This document shows positions 8,174 through 17,506 of a stretch of DNA of 64,000 bases, one piece after another (within the stretch, counting starts at the first letter, position 1; every line of letters begins with the position of its first letter). Under the pieces are notes generated by a model, which worked only from the letters and a program-made list of their open reading frames with translations, made no database searches and was not told where the DNA came from. The stretch covers positions 15,524-79,523 of the forward strand of contig JBBRQI010000013.1 of NCBI GenBank assembly GCA_038226665.1. Reading direction: 5' to 3'. A program made the translations under genes and the position numbers. The stretch comes from SZAS-103 sp038226665. Lineage in GTDB: Bacteria; Pseudomonadota; Gammaproteobacteria; Xanthomonadales; Xanthomonadaceae.

Positions 8174-9975
8174 CTTGGATGTCCTGCTTCGTCGAACCCG
8201 GCTTTGCCGAGCAGCCGCAGGTAGCGCGGGTCGTCGTGGTATTTCGCGAACAGAGGGCTGCGCAGCAGGACCACCGGGTCGCTGCCGTTTGCATGTTTGT
8301 CGATTTGATTTTCCACGTACAGGAACAGATCGTCGATATGAGAGCGGAAGACCGTCGCCATGACGAGGCCATCCGTTCCAAACGGCTTGCGTCGCTCGGC
8401 GTACAGGCCCGGGTTGCGAGCGATCGCGATGACCGCATCGTGGATTGCCAGTTGTGTGGCGATCACTGCTGGGCTTTCCCCTCTGGCAACCAACGCCGCG
8501 CGCAGGCTGTCGCGGAGTTTGTCCGAGTCGTCGATGCGGCCGGTCTCGATGTAGCAAAAGGACAGGTTCCTGACGAGATAGATGACCTTGGGGGCCAACG
8601 CATAGCCGGCCTCCATCTGCGCGACGCATTCCTGGTTGCGGCCCGAATAGTTCAACAGGTAGCCGTACAGGTTGCGATACATCGGCGCCATCGAATCGAG
8701 CGCGACGGCATGCTGCGCGGCCTGCAGTGCTTCCTCGACGCGGCCTTGCGTGCCCAGCCAATCGGTATAGGCAAAGTAGAGTTCCGGATCATTCGGCGCC
8801 AGCGCCTGCGCACGCTGGAAGTGCTGCTCGGCGTCGGTCCATCGCCACTCGTTGGTGTACAGGTTGCCGAGCATGATGTGCGGGCTGGCAAGATCGGGCG
8901 CCAGCTCGATCGCCCTGTTGCAGGCCACCTCGGCATCGCGCAGGGCCTGGGGAATTTCGGCTTTCCGGCTTTCGGGAAGATAAAACTGCAGCAGGTTCAA
9001 GCTACCGCATAGTCCGGCCCAGGCTGGTGCGAATTTCGGATCACGTGCGAGCGCCGTGTGGTACAGGTCGATCGAACGCTGCACGCCATCGCCGCGCTCG
9101 CGATACGCGGCGCGCGCCTGCAGGTACAGGGCGTAGGCCTGCGTATCGTCGGTGCGCTGGCTGACCAGCGCCGCATCGCCACCGATGCCCAGGGGCAGCT
9201 TCAGCGCCTGCGCGATGTCGCCCGCCACTTCGGCCTGCAAGGCGAACACATGTTCGAGCTTGCGGTCGTAGTTCTGCGACCACAGATGGAAGCCGTTGTC
9301 GGTGCGAATGAGTTGCGCGGTGATGCGAACTTCATCATCGGCCTGCCGCACCGAACCTTCCAGCACGTAGGCCACGCCCAGCATTTTGCCGATTTCGCGC
9401 ACGTCGTGGCGCTGGCCCTTGAGCGAGAACACCGACGTGCGCGCGGTGACTTCAAGCTTGGGGACATTCGCCAGCGCGTTGAGGATTTCCTCGGTCATGC
9501 CATCCGAGAAATAGTCCTGCTTCGGATCGCCCGACAGGTTGAGGAACGGCATTACCGCGATGGAGTTCCTGGAAACCGTTTGCGCGATCGAATGGATCGC
9601 CTGTGCGATCTGCGTGGCCTCGCGTCGCGGCGCCAGCACGAACTTGTCGGATGCGAAATAGCCGATCGCGAGCGCAGCCAAGGCCAGCAGGATGCGATCC
9701 ATGCGCCGAGCGGTCTGCGGCGCGATCGATTCTTCCGGCCTCACTTCGGCATCGCGCTTGATGCCGTCCGGCGTCAGCTCGAACACCCAGCTGAAGATGA
9801 GCGCCGGGATGAATCCAACCGCAAGAACGATCACGATGCTGCGCGGCAACCATGCCGGCGCATCGAACATCGGCAGCACCGTGCTCGACACCTGCACGAC
9901 CAGCCACGCACCGACCAGGTACAGGCCGGCCATGCGGATCACGTTGCGGCGCTTGAGTTCGGCGATGAACGACAT
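8170..9975 (-). CDS. FlgO/TolB-like domain and TPR membrane protein (paralog 1, first gene of the unit)
   Basis: 601 residues from ATG 9975, which follows a purine-rich GGGGCTGCTGC stretch and matches the family N-terminus (SFIAELKRRNVIRMAGLYLV). Three membrane helices lie in the first ~115 residues. The FlgO-like module is marked by NSIAVMPFLNLSGDPKQDYF, SDGMTEEILNALANV and VLEGSVRQADDEVRITAQLI, followed by TPR-like repeats. The 121 bases between this start and the parC stop at 10097 would hold the promoter of the whole unit; no clear -35/-10 pair could be picked there. Longer in-frame starts (to 10071) lack family similarity. Confidence 0.8.
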   Translation of the reverse strand: MSFIAELKRRNVIRMAGLYLVGAWLVVQVSSTVLPMFDAPAWLPRSIVIVLAVGFIPALIFSWVFELTPDGIKRDAEVRPEESIAPQTARRMDRILLALAALAIGYFASDKFVLAPRREATQIAQAIHSIAQTVSRNSIAVMPFLNLSGDPKQDYFSDGMTEEILNALANVPKLEVTARTSVFSLKGQRHDVREIGKMLGVAYVLEGSVRQADDEVRITAQLIRTDNGFHLWSQNYDRKLEHVFALQAEVAGDIAQALKLPLGIGGDAALVSQRTDDTQAYALYLQARAAYRERGDGVQRSIDLYHTALARDPKFAPAWAGLCGSLNLLQFYLPESRKAEIPQALRDAEVACNRAIELAPDLASPHIMLGNLYTNEWRWTDAEQHFQRAQALAPNDPELYFAYTDWLGTQGRVEEALQAAQHAVALDSMAPMYRNLYGYLLNYSGRNQECVAQMEAGYALAPKVIYLVRNLSFCYIETGRIDDSDKLRDSLRAALVARGESPAVIATQLAIHDAVIAIARNPGLYAERRKPFGTDGLVMATVFRSHIDDLFLYVENQIDKHANGSDPVVLLRSPLFAKYHDDPRYLRLLGKAGFDEAGHPR

Positions 9976-10096
9976 GCAGCAGCCCCGTTGCCGCGCGTCA
10001 TGGACGCGACCTGCCAGTTGTTGAGCATGCCAGAAGGTCGACTTGGTTGCCGATTCCTGGCGGGGTTTCAAAAAGCGGGTCTGTTACGCGTATCCA

Positions 10097-12343
10097 TTAT
10101 TCCACCGACAAACCGTCGATCTTCTGCCAGCCACGTGGAAGCAGGCTGCCGCGGGTTGCGCGCGCGCCGAGGTATGCGTCGAGATCCTTCCACGCGAGGC
10201 GCATCGGCGTGCGCTGCCCGCTGAAGACGAACAGAGCGCCATCGGCCGGAATCGCTGCGACTGCCGCGACACGTTCGGTGCCAAGTTTCGCGCGCGGAAT
10301 CTCGATGAGTTTGTTGCCCTTGCCGCGATCGAGTTCGGGCAATTCGGAGACTGCGAACACGAGCAGATGTCCGGCGGTTGTGATCACCGCGAGGCGATCG
10401 CTCGCCGCATCGCGTACAAGGGCCGGTGCAAGCACGCGTGCGCCATCGGGCAGGGTGATCATCGCCTTGCCGGCTTTCTGCCGATTTGTGAGGTTCTCGA
10501 AACGGGTGACGAATCCGTAGCCGTGGCTCGACGCGAGCACCATGCGCGTGTCGGCATCGCCGGCGACCAGCGCCTGGAATTGTTCGCCCGGCGCAAGCGT
10601 GAAACGGCCGGTGAGCGGCTCGCCGTTGCCGCGCGCGGAGGGAAGCGTGTGCGCAAGCGTGGAAAAACTCCTTCCGCTCGAATCGAGGAATGCGATTTGC
10701 TGCGTGCTGCGCGCGTGGATCGCCTGCAGCAGGCGATCGCCATCGCGATAACTGAGTTCGCCGGCGTTGACGTCGTGGCCTTTCGCCGCACGCACCCAGC
10801 CTTTTTCGGACAACACGACCGTGACGGGTTCGCTCGCTACGAGTTCGGATTCGGAAATTGCCTGCGCCGCGCCGCGCACGACCAATGGCGAACGCCGCGC
10901 GTCGCCGTATTTCTTCGCATCGGCGAGCAATTCGTCCTTGATGAGTTTCTTCAGTCGCGCATTGGAGCCGAGCGTGTTCTGGATCGTCGTGCGTTCTTTC
11001 GCGAGCTCGCCCTGCTCGCCACGGATCTTCATTTCCTCGAGCCGCGCGAGTTGCCTGAGTTTGGTTTCGAGGATGTAGTCGGCCTGTTCATCGTCAAGCC
11101 CGAAGCGCGCCATCAGCACGGGCTTCGGTTGGTCCTCCTGGCGGATGATGCGGATGACTTCGTCGAGGTTGAGGAACGCGACCAGCAATCCTTCGAGCAG
11201 GTGCAGGCGGCGTTCGACTTTTGCGAGCCGGTGTTCGAGCCGTCGGCGCACGGTGCGCGTGCGGAACTCCAGCCATTCGCCCAGGAACGCCTTGAGTGTC
11301 TTGACTTGCGGCCGGCCATCGAGGCCGATGATGTTGAGGTTGACGCGGTAGCTGCGCTCGAGATCCGTGGTCGCGAACAGATGGCCCATCAGGCTTTCGA
11401 CATCGACGCGGTTCGAGCGCGGAATCAGCACGATGCGGGTCGGGTTCGCGTGATCGGATTCGTCACGGATGTCGTCGAGCCACGGCAGTTTCTTCGCGCG
11501 CATCTGCTGTGCGATCTGCTCGATCACCTTGCTTGGCGACACCTGGTAGGGCAGTGCAGTGATGACGATGTTGTTGCCTTCGCGGGTGAACACCCCGCGC
11601 GCGCGGACGCTGCCGCCACCGGTCTCGTACATCGCGCGCAGGTCGGCCCGCGGGGTGATGATCTCGGCTTCGGTCGGATAATCCGGGCCAAGCACGTGCT
11701 CGCACAAGTCGCGCACGGATGCGTCTGGATCGTCTAGCAACCGCACGCACGCGCTGACGATTTCGTTGAGGTTGTGCGGCGGCACATCCGTCGCCATGCC
11801 GACCGCGATGCCGGTGGTGCCGTTGAGCAGCAGGTGCGGCAGTCGTGCGGGCAGCCAGCTCGGTTCTTCCAGCGTGCCGTCGAAATTCGGCACCCAGTCC
11901 ACAGTGCCGTGGCCGAGCTCGCCGAGCAGGACTTCAGCGATCGGGGTGAGCTTGGCTTCCGTGTAGCGCATCGCCGCAAACGATTTCGGATCGTCGCTGG
12001 AGCCGAAATTGCCCTGGCCCTCGATCAGCGGATAGCGGTACGAGAACGGTTGCGCCATCAGTACCAGCGCTTCATAGCAGGCCGAATCGCCGTGCGGATG
12101 GTATTTGCCGATCACGTCGCCGACCGTGCGTGCAGCTTTTTTCGGCTTCGACGCGGCGCTCAGGCCCAACTCGCTCATCGCAAAGATGATCCGGCGCTGG
12201 ACGGGCTTGAGGCCGTCGCCGAGGAAGGGCAGGGCCCGGTCGAGGACGACGTACATCGAGTAGTCGAGGTAGGCGCGCTCGGCGTATTCGCGCAGCGGGA
12301 CTTGCTCGAATCCGTGGAAACTGGCTCGGGTCGGGTTGGTCAT
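10097..12343 (-). CDS. parC: DNA topoisomerase IV subunit A
   Basis: 748 residues, the usual ParC length. The N-terminal segment DGLKPVQRRIIFAMSELGL and the quinolone-determining loop GKYHPHGDSACYEALVLMAQ are clear. That loop keeps the drug-sensitive Ser and Glu, so no resistance change is visible. The active-site tyrosine lies in FAAMRYTEAKL (~residue 125). The C-terminal third is the beta-pinwheel DNA-wrapping domain. With ParE it decatenates daughter chromosomes. It stands alone here, sharing a ~170-base divergent region with the marR gene. Confidence 0.97.
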   Translation of the reverse strand: MTNPTRASFHGFEQVPLREYAERAYLDYSMYVVLDRALPFLGDGLKPVQRRIIFAMSELGLSAASKPKKAARTVGDVIGKYHPHGDSACYEALVLMAQPFSYRYPLIEGQGNFGSSDDPKSFAAMRYTEAKLTPIAEVLLGELGHGTVDWVPNFDGTLEEPSWLPARLPHLLLNGTTGIAVGMATDVPPHNLNEIVSACVRLLDDPDASVRDLCEHVLGPDYPTEAEIITPRADLRAMYETGGGSVRARGVFTREGNNIVITALPYQVSPSKVIEQIAQQMRAKKLPWLDDIRDESDHANPTRIVLIPRSNRVDVESLMGHLFATTDLERSYRVNLNIIGLDGRPQVKTLKAFLGEWLEFRTRTVRRRLEHRLAKVERRLHLLEGLLVAFLNLDEVIRIIRQEDQPKPVLMARFGLDDEQADYILETKLRQLARLEEMKIRGEQGELAKERTTIQNTLGSNARLKKLIKDELLADAKKYGDARRSPLVVRGAAQAISESELVASEPVTVVLSEKGWVRAAKGHDVNAGELSYRDGDRLLQAIHARSTQQIAFLDSSGRSFSTLAHTLPSARGNGEPLTGRFTLAPGEQFQALVAGDADTRMVLASSHGYGFVTRFENLTNRQKAGKAMITLPDGARVLAPALVRDAASDRLAVITTAGHLLVFAVSELPELDRGKGNKLIEIPRAKLGTERVAAVAAIPADGALFVFSGQRTPMRLAWKDLDAYLGARATRGSLLPRGWQKIDGLSVE

Positions 12344-12483
12344 TGCTTACTCGGTGCCGGTAATGTAGGTGATTTGACTGCGTGAATCATACGTGGCGCG
12401 GCTTCCGGCCGGGACGCTGCGTTGGATCGTAAGGGTAGCGCGCTTCGGCAACTGCACTTAAGGCAGTCAACTCCATGTTATCA

Positions 12484-12497
12484 ATTGCCTTGACAAT
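12484..12497. promoter_or_regulatory. Candidate MarR operator, inverted repeat ATTG-N6-CAAT
   Basis: The sequence ATTGCCTTGACAAT has ATTG/CAAT arms around an imperfect core, and the size and AT-rich arms resemble MarR/EmrR-family operators. It covers the -35 box of the marR promoter, so the regulator would block RNA polymerase, as expected for autorepression of an efflux locus. Inference from position and symmetry only. Confidence 0.45.
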
Positions 12498-12517
12498 CAT
12501 TTTCTTGGCATTAAAAT
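12490..12517 (+). promoter_or_regulatory. Sigma-70-type promoter of the efflux locus (TTGACA-16-TAAAAT)
   Basis: TTGACA at 12490-12495 is a perfect -35 box; TAAAAT at 12512-12517 is a near-consensus -10, with a 16-base spacer. The expected start site, about 7 bases past the -10, falls at or next to ATG 12525, so the marR transcript may be leaderless. Confidence 0.55.
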
Positions 12518-12524
12518 GGCATCC

Positions 12525-13073
12525 ATGAGCGTCCCTGACCCCATTAAATCTGACCCCAGCAAATCAGATCCTGTCAAATCCGGTTCCACCAAACCCGGTT
12601 TTAGCAAATCCGATCCGATCAAGCCCGATCCAGTCAATTGCACCGTCGGCTATTCGGCGGCGGTCAACATCTGCCTGCTGGTGCGTCAGTTGCGCGACGG
12701 CCTCGCCCGCCGGCTTGAACAGGATCTGGCCGACAGCGGCTATCCGATCAACCTCAGCCAGTTCCTCGTGCTGCGCAAACTCGACGTGCTCGGGCCGATG
12801 TCCGCGATCGATCTAGCGCGCGCGGTCGACCACAACCCCGGTGCGATGACGCGCCTGCTCGATCGCCTGGAACAGATGGGCTACCTGCGACGCACACCGC
12901 ATGCCGGGGATCGGCGCGCCTTGCGGATTGAACTCACCGATGCCGGCGTCGCGCTATCGCATGAACTGCGCGCGTGCGGCGAACGCATGGCCGAGTACGC
13001 ATTGCGCGCGCTTGCGCCCGATGAACGCGAATCTTTCGTCGCCCTGCTCGAACGCGTCCACGCATCGTTGTGA
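12525..13073 (+). CDS. MarR-family transcriptional regulator of the efflux locus
   Basis: 182 residues from ATG 12525 (another in-frame ATG at 12516 lies inside the predicted -10 region). Residues ~8-37 are six repeats of a KSDPx-type pentapeptide, atypical for the family. The winged helix follows: LSQFLVLRKLDVLGPMSAID, then the recognition region VDHNPGAMTRLLDRLEQMGY and the wing RRTPHAGDRRALRIELTDAG. MarR proteins usually repress adjacent pumps and release DNA on binding drugs or phenolics. The stop at 13073 is followed 50 bases later by the outer-membrane factor gene, and the four genes run in one direction. Confidence 0.88.
   Translation: MSVPDPIKSDPSKSDPVKSGSTKPGFSKSDPIKPDPVNCTVGYSAAVNICLLVRQLRDGLARRLEQDLADSGYPINLSQFLVLRKLDVLGPMSAIDLARAVDHNPGAMTRLLDRLEQMGYLRRTPHAGDRRALRIELTDAGVALSHELRACGERMAEYALRALAPDERESFVALLERVHASL
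12546..12635 (+). repeat. Six tandem 15-base repeats inside the marR gene
   Basis: Six in-frame units of 15 bases, 12546-12635, each starting AAATCN, AAACCC or AAGCCC, encode KSDPS, KSDPV, KSGST, KPGFS, KSDPI and KPDPV. Units differ by several substitutions, so the array is not newly expanded. It forms a charged, proline-rich tail before the DNA-binding domain. Confidence 0.85.
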
Positions 13074-13123
13074 TTCGAATCGAAGCGCCTCCGTTGAACG
13101 AACAACACCGCCACGGCCAGACC

Positions 13124-14593
13124 ATGAATTCGTCCAGAACCACTTTCGTCACGACTGCATTGCTCGCCGCGTTGCTGGCCGGCTGCGCGAACATGAAAGG
13201 CCTGCAAACGCAGGGCGCGCTGACCGAGCCCGATCATCTTGCAGCCCGGCACAGCCTTGCAGGGGTGAAGCTCACGCCTGCCGCATGGCCGCAAATCGAT
13301 TGGTGGAAGGCGCTCGGCGACCCGCAGCTCGATGCATTGATCGATGAAGCCCTTGCGGGCAATCCCACGCTCGCCGCTGCCGACGCACGCGTGCGCATCG
13401 CGCTCGCGCAGGCTGGTGCACAGGATGCCGCGCGCAAGCCGGAAGTCGGCGCGAAAGCTGCGTATTCGGGCATCCGCATCCCGGCCACCGTTGCGCCAGC
13501 GCCATTCGGTGGACATTACCTTGGCGTGGATCTGCTCAGCCTGAGCGTCGGCTATGCGCCCGATCTGTGGGGTGGCAAGCGCGCGGCATGGGAAGCGACA
13601 GTCGACCAGGCGCGTGCGGCGCAGGTCGATGCGCAGGCTGCACGGCTGACGCTGTCGACGAACGTTGCGCAGGCCTATGCGTCCCTCGGCCACGCTGCCG
13701 TGCAGGAGGATCTTGCGAAGCGCGAACTCGAACGCTCGCGCACAACGCAGAAACTCACCACGCAGCGCGTGCAGGCCGGCATCGACAACGCCATCCAGTT
13801 GCGCCAGACCGACGCCGCGGTCGCATCGGCACTCGCCGGCGTGCAGGCCGCGCAGGAACAGTCCGCGCTGTTGCGCGCCACGCTCGCCGCATTGGTCGGG
13901 AAGGGACCGGATCGCGGCTTGCAGATCGCGCGTCCGCCCGTGCTCGCCCTGGCTGCGCTGCGATTACCGTCCGATCTTCCAAGCGATTTGCTGTCGCGCC
14001 GTCCGGACATCGTGGCCGCACGCTGGCGCGTCGAAGCCGCTGCGCATGGCATCAAGGCAGCGAAAGCGCAGTTCTATCCGAGCGTCAACCTCAGTGCTGC
14101 GGCCGGACTCGCATCAGCAGGCCTCGGCACACTGTTCGAGTTGCCGTCGCGTTACCTGCAAGTCGGGCCGGCAATTTCGTTGCCGATCTTCGACGGTGGC
14201 CGTTTGCGTTCCGGTCTCGCCGAGCGCGATGCGAACTACGATGTCGCGGTCGCGCAGTACGATCAGACACTCGTGGACGCGTTGCATCAAGTCGCCGAGC
14301 AGGTCATCACCCTGCGCTCGCTCGATACCCAGATCGCGATCCAGCAGCAAGCGCTCGATGCCGCGCAATCGGCGTATGACCTCGGCCAGAGACGGTACCG
14401 CAGCGGCTTGTCGGCGTACCTGGATGTGTTGAGCGTGCAGCAGCCGTTGCTGCGCGCGCAGCAGGGGCTCGCCGACCTGCATGCACAGCGCGTCATAGCA
14501 TCGATGCGGCTCGTGCAGTCGCTGGGCGGTGGTTTTCAGCCCGATGACACTTCCTCGCTGCAACCAGCCGCAGCAAACGCCTCGTCGCACTGA
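13124..14593 (+). CDS. Outer-membrane efflux factor (NodT/OprM family lipoprotein)
   Basis: 489 residues from ATG 13124. The start gives a lipoprotein signal with lipobox LLAGC at ~residues 15-19, so the Cys would be lipidated. A GTG at 13070 overlapping the marR stop would put 18 residues before the signal and is rejected. Two outer-membrane-efflux repeats follow (first around ALAGNPTLAAADARVRIALA, second around LSRRPDIVAARWRVEAAAHG), with LPIFDGGRLRSGLAERDANY typical of the family. It would form the trimeric exit duct for the EmrA/EmrB pump encoded immediately downstream. Confidence 0.92.
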   Translation: MNSSRTTFVTTALLAALLAGCANMKGLQTQGALTEPDHLAARHSLAGVKLTPAAWPQIDWWKALGDPQLDALIDEALAGNPTLAAADARVRIALAQAGAQDAARKPEVGAKAAYSGIRIPATVAPAPFGGHYLGVDLLSLSVGYAPDLWGGKRAAWEATVDQARAAQVDAQAARLTLSTNVAQAYASLGHAAVQEDLAKRELERSRTTQKLTTQRVQAGIDNAIQLRQTDAAVASALAGVQAAQEQSALLRATLAALVGKGPDRGLQIARPPVLALAALRLPSDLPSDLLSRRPDIVAARWRVEAAAHGIKAAKAQFYPSVNLSAAAGLASAGLGTLFELPSRYLQVGPAISLPIFDGGRLRSGLAERDANYDVAVAQYDQTLVDALHQVAEQVITLRSLDTQIAIQQQALDAAQSAYDLGQRRYRSGLSAYLDVLSVQQPLLRAQQGLADLHAQRVIASMRLVQSLGGGFQPDDTSSLQPAAANASSH

Positions 14594-14663
14594 ACATCCT
14601 TGCCCGAATCACTTCATCACGACCACACCATCACGCCCCTTCCGAATCAGACCGGATACCGCC

Positions 14664-15908
14664 ATGAGCTCTCCCGCACCCATCGTCGCCAACGTCACTC
14701 CCGGCAAGCCAGCCGGCAAGCGCGGAGTCATGCTGCGCATCCTGCTGTTTGTGGTCGTGCTCGGCCTGATCGGCTGGGCGCTGTGGTATTTCCTGGAAGG
14801 CCGCTGGAACGAATCGACCGACGATGCCTACGTCAACGGCAATGTCGTGCAGATCACGCCGATGGTGCCCGGCACTGTGGTCAGCATCGGCGCCGATGAC
14901 GGCGCATTGGTGCGCGAAGGACAATTGCTGGTGCGACTCGATTCGAGCGATGCGCAGGCTGCGCTTGCGCAGTCCGAAGCAGCGCTCGCGCGCGCAGTGC
15001 GCCAGGTGCGCGGCCTCTACAACGGCATCGACAGTTCGCAGGCGTTGCTCTCCACGCGGCGTGTCGAACTCGATCGCGCGCGCGCCGATTTCGCGCGTCG
15101 GCAAAGTCTTGCCGGCACCGGCGCGATCTCGTCCGAGGAACTCGCGCACGCACGCGATCAGCTGTCGGCCGCCGAAGCTGCGGTCGATGTATCGTCGCAG
15201 AAAGTCGCAAGCGACAGCGCGCTTGTCGACAACACCGGCGTCGCGACGCAGCCCGACGTGCAGGCCGCCGCTGCGCAGGTACGTCAGGCGTACATCAACA
15301 ATGCGCGCGTGCAGATCGTCGCGCCGGTGACGGGCTATGTCGCGCGTCGCGCCGTGCAACTCGGCCAGCGCGTGCAGCCCGGCGCGCCGTTGATGGCAGT
15401 CGTGCCGCTTGAGCAGGTCTGGGTCGATGCCAACTTCAAGGAAACCCAGCTCACCCACATGCGCATCGGCCAGCCGGTCGCGTTGCGCGCCGATATCTAT
15501 GGCAGCGACGTGGACTACAAGGGCCACATTCTGAGCCTCGGCATCGGCACTGGCAGCGCGTTCGCGTTGCTGCCCGCGCAGAATGCGAGCGGCAACTGGA
15601 TCAAGATCGTGCAACGCCTGCCGGTACGCATTGCGCTCGATCCGGAACAAGTGCGCAAGCACCCGCTGCGGATCGGTCTGTCAATGAGCGTCGACGTGAA
15701 CCTGCACGGCCAGGACGGCGAATTGCTGTCGACCAAGCCCATCGACAAGCCAGTGCTGACGACTGATGTGTACGCGCACCAGTTGCAGGATGCGGACGCG
15801 TTGGTGACGAAGATCATCGAAGCGAACCTGCCCGGTTCTGCGCACGCATCCGCCGCACATGCACAGGCAGCGCACGCTGCCGCGATCCCCGCAACCGCGA
15901 ACCGCTGA
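14664..15908 (+). CDS. emrA: Multidrug efflux membrane-fusion protein (HlyD/EmrA family)
   Basis: 414 residues from ATG 14664. One N-terminal membrane anchor (~24-44, MLRILLFVVVLGLIGWALWY) is followed by STDDAYVNGNVVQITPMVPG, the EmrA signature of the first lipoyl half. A long alpha-helical hairpin lies at ~95-190. The second lipoyl half and beta-barrel begin near VAPVTGYVARRAVQLGQRVQ. The last ~20 residues are Ala/His-rich. It bridges the inner-membrane pump and the outer-membrane factor. The gene ends 11 bases before emrB. Confidence 0.92.
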   Translation: MSSPAPIVANVTPGKPAGKRGVMLRILLFVVVLGLIGWALWYFLEGRWNESTDDAYVNGNVVQITPMVPGTVVSIGADDGALVREGQLLVRLDSSDAQAALAQSEAALARAVRQVRGLYNGIDSSQALLSTRRVELDRARADFARRQSLAGTGAISSEELAHARDQLSAAEAAVDVSSQKVASDSALVDNTGVATQPDVQAAAAQVRQAYINNARVQIVAPVTGYVARRAVQLGQRVQPGAPLMAVVPLEQVWVDANFKETQLTHMRIGQPVALRADIYGSDVDYKGHILSLGIGTGSAFALLPAQNASGNWIKIVQRLPVRIALDPEQVRKHPLRIGLSMSVDVNLHGQDGELLSTKPIDKPVLTTDVYAHQLQDADALVTKIIEANLPGSAHASAAHAQAAHAAAIPATANR

Positions 15909-15919
15909 GTAGCGCAACC

Positions 15920-17473
15920 ATGGCCGCAGTCGCCGCCGAAACCGCGAGCGGGTTCCGACCGCCGAGCCTTGCGCTCGCGACGATCGGCCTGTCGCTCGCG
16001 ACCTTCATGCAGGTACTCGATACCACGATCGCGAACGTGTCGTTGCCGACGATCTCCGGCAACCTCGGCGCAAGCGCGTCGCAAAGCACGTGGGTCATCA
16101 CCTCGTTCGCAGTCAGCAACGCGATCGCGCTGCCGTTGACCGGATGGTTGAGCAAACGCTTCGGCGAATCGCGCTTGTTCGTGTGGGCGACGCTGCTGTT
16201 CTCGGTGGCTTCGCTACTGTGCGGGCTTGCGCAGAGCATGGGCATGCTGGTGGTCGCGCGTGCGTTGCAGGGCTTCGTCGCCGGTCCGATGTATCCGCTC
16301 ACGCAAAGTCTGCTGGTGTCGATCTATCCGCGCGACAAACGTGGCATGGCGCTCGCGCTGCTTGCGATGGTGACCGTGGTCGCGCCGATCGCCGGGCCGA
16401 TTCTTGGAGGCTGGATCACCGACAACTACAGCTGGGAATGGATCTTCTTCATCAACATTCCGATCGGCATCTTCGCGAGCGTGGTCGTGAAAACCCAGCT
16501 CGCCGGTCGCCCCGAGCCGATCGAGAAGCCGCCGATGGATTACGTGGGACTTGCCAGCCTGGTGATCGGCGTCGGCTGCCTGCAGGTCATGCTCGACCTC
16601 GGCAACGACGACGACTGGTTCCATTCGCCGCACATCGTGATTCTCGGAGTTGTTTCGGCCATATCGCTCGCCGTGTTCGTGATCTGGGAACTCTTCGACA
16701 ACAAACATCCGCTGGTCGACCTGAGCCTGTTCCGTCATCGCAATTTCAGGGTCGGCACGATCGCGCTGGTGTTTGCCTACGCGGCATTCTTTTCGGTCGG
16801 CCTGCTGATTCCGTTGTGGTTGCAGCGCGATCTCGGCTACACCTCGATCTGGGCGGGGCTGGCGACCGCGCCGCTCGGCATCCTGCCGGTGTTCCTCGCG
16901 CCGCTGGTCGGCAAGTACGCGGGCCGCTTCGACCTGCGCATGATCGCGAGCATCGCCTTCATGTTCATGGCGGCCACGAGCTTCATGCGTTCCGGATTCA
17001 ATCTCGACGTGACCTTCGCGACGATTGCCGGTATCCAGTTGTTGATGGGCATGGGCGTGGCATTGTTCTTCATGCCGATCCTGACGATCCTGCTGTCGGA
17101 CCTGGACGGACGCGAAATCGCATCAGGCTCGGGCCTCGCGACATTCCTGCGCACGCTCGGCGGCAGCTTCGCGGCGTCGATCACCACTTTCGTCTGGAAC
17201 AACCGCACCATCGTGCATCACGCGCAGATGACCGAACGCATCTCGATGTACGATCCGTCATCGGCAAGCTCGGTGCTCGCGCTCGGCATGGGCGACATGC
17301 AGCGCGGCGCGGCGACACTCGAGCGCATCATCACCCAGCAGGCATCGCAGATCGGGTTCAACGAAATCTTCTACGCCTTGGGCTGGATGTTCCTGGCGAT
17401 CATCGCGTTGATCTGGTTCGCGCGGCCACCGTTCGGCGGTGCCGCGCCCGGCGCAACCAGCGGCGGACATTGA
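15920..17473 (+). CDS. emrB: Multidrug efflux MFS transporter, DHA2 family (EmrB-like)
   Basis: 517 residues with 14 predicted membrane helices. The first helix carries LATFMQVLDTTIANVSLPTI, the DHA2 motif; GWLSKRFGESRLFVWATLLF is loop 2-3, and VVAPIAGPILGGWITDNYSW is the antiporter motif C of helix 5. It exports hydrophobic drugs in exchange for protons through EmrA and the outer-membrane factor. The gene follows emrA by 11 bases, in the usual order regulator, OMF, MFP, MFS. Confidence 0.94.
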   Translation: MAAVAAETASGFRPPSLALATIGLSLATFMQVLDTTIANVSLPTISGNLGASASQSTWVITSFAVSNAIALPLTGWLSKRFGESRLFVWATLLFSVASLLCGLAQSMGMLVVARALQGFVAGPMYPLTQSLLVSIYPRDKRGMALALLAMVTVVAPIAGPILGGWITDNYSWEWIFFINIPIGIFASVVVKTQLAGRPEPIEKPPMDYVGLASLVIGVGCLQVMLDLGNDDDWFHSPHIVILGVVSAISLAVFVIWELFDNKHPLVDLSLFRHRNFRVGTIALVFAYAAFFSVGLLIPLWLQRDLGYTSIWAGLATAPLGILPVFLAPLVGKYAGRFDLRMIASIAFMFMAATSFMRSGFNLDVTFATIAGIQLLMGMGVALFFMPILTILLSDLDGREIASGSGLATFLRTLGGSFAASITTFVWNNRTIVHHAQMTERISMYDPSSASSVLALGMGDMQRGAATLERIITQQASQIGFNEIFYALGWMFLAIIALIWFARPPFGGAAPGATSGGH

Positions 17474-17506
17474 AATGACGGAAGCGACGGAAAGCAGGGA
17501 AGCTTC

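Noticed and set aside
10043..11737. Plus-strand open frame of 564 codons opposite parC
   Set aside because: Antisense to parC, which is unmistakable.
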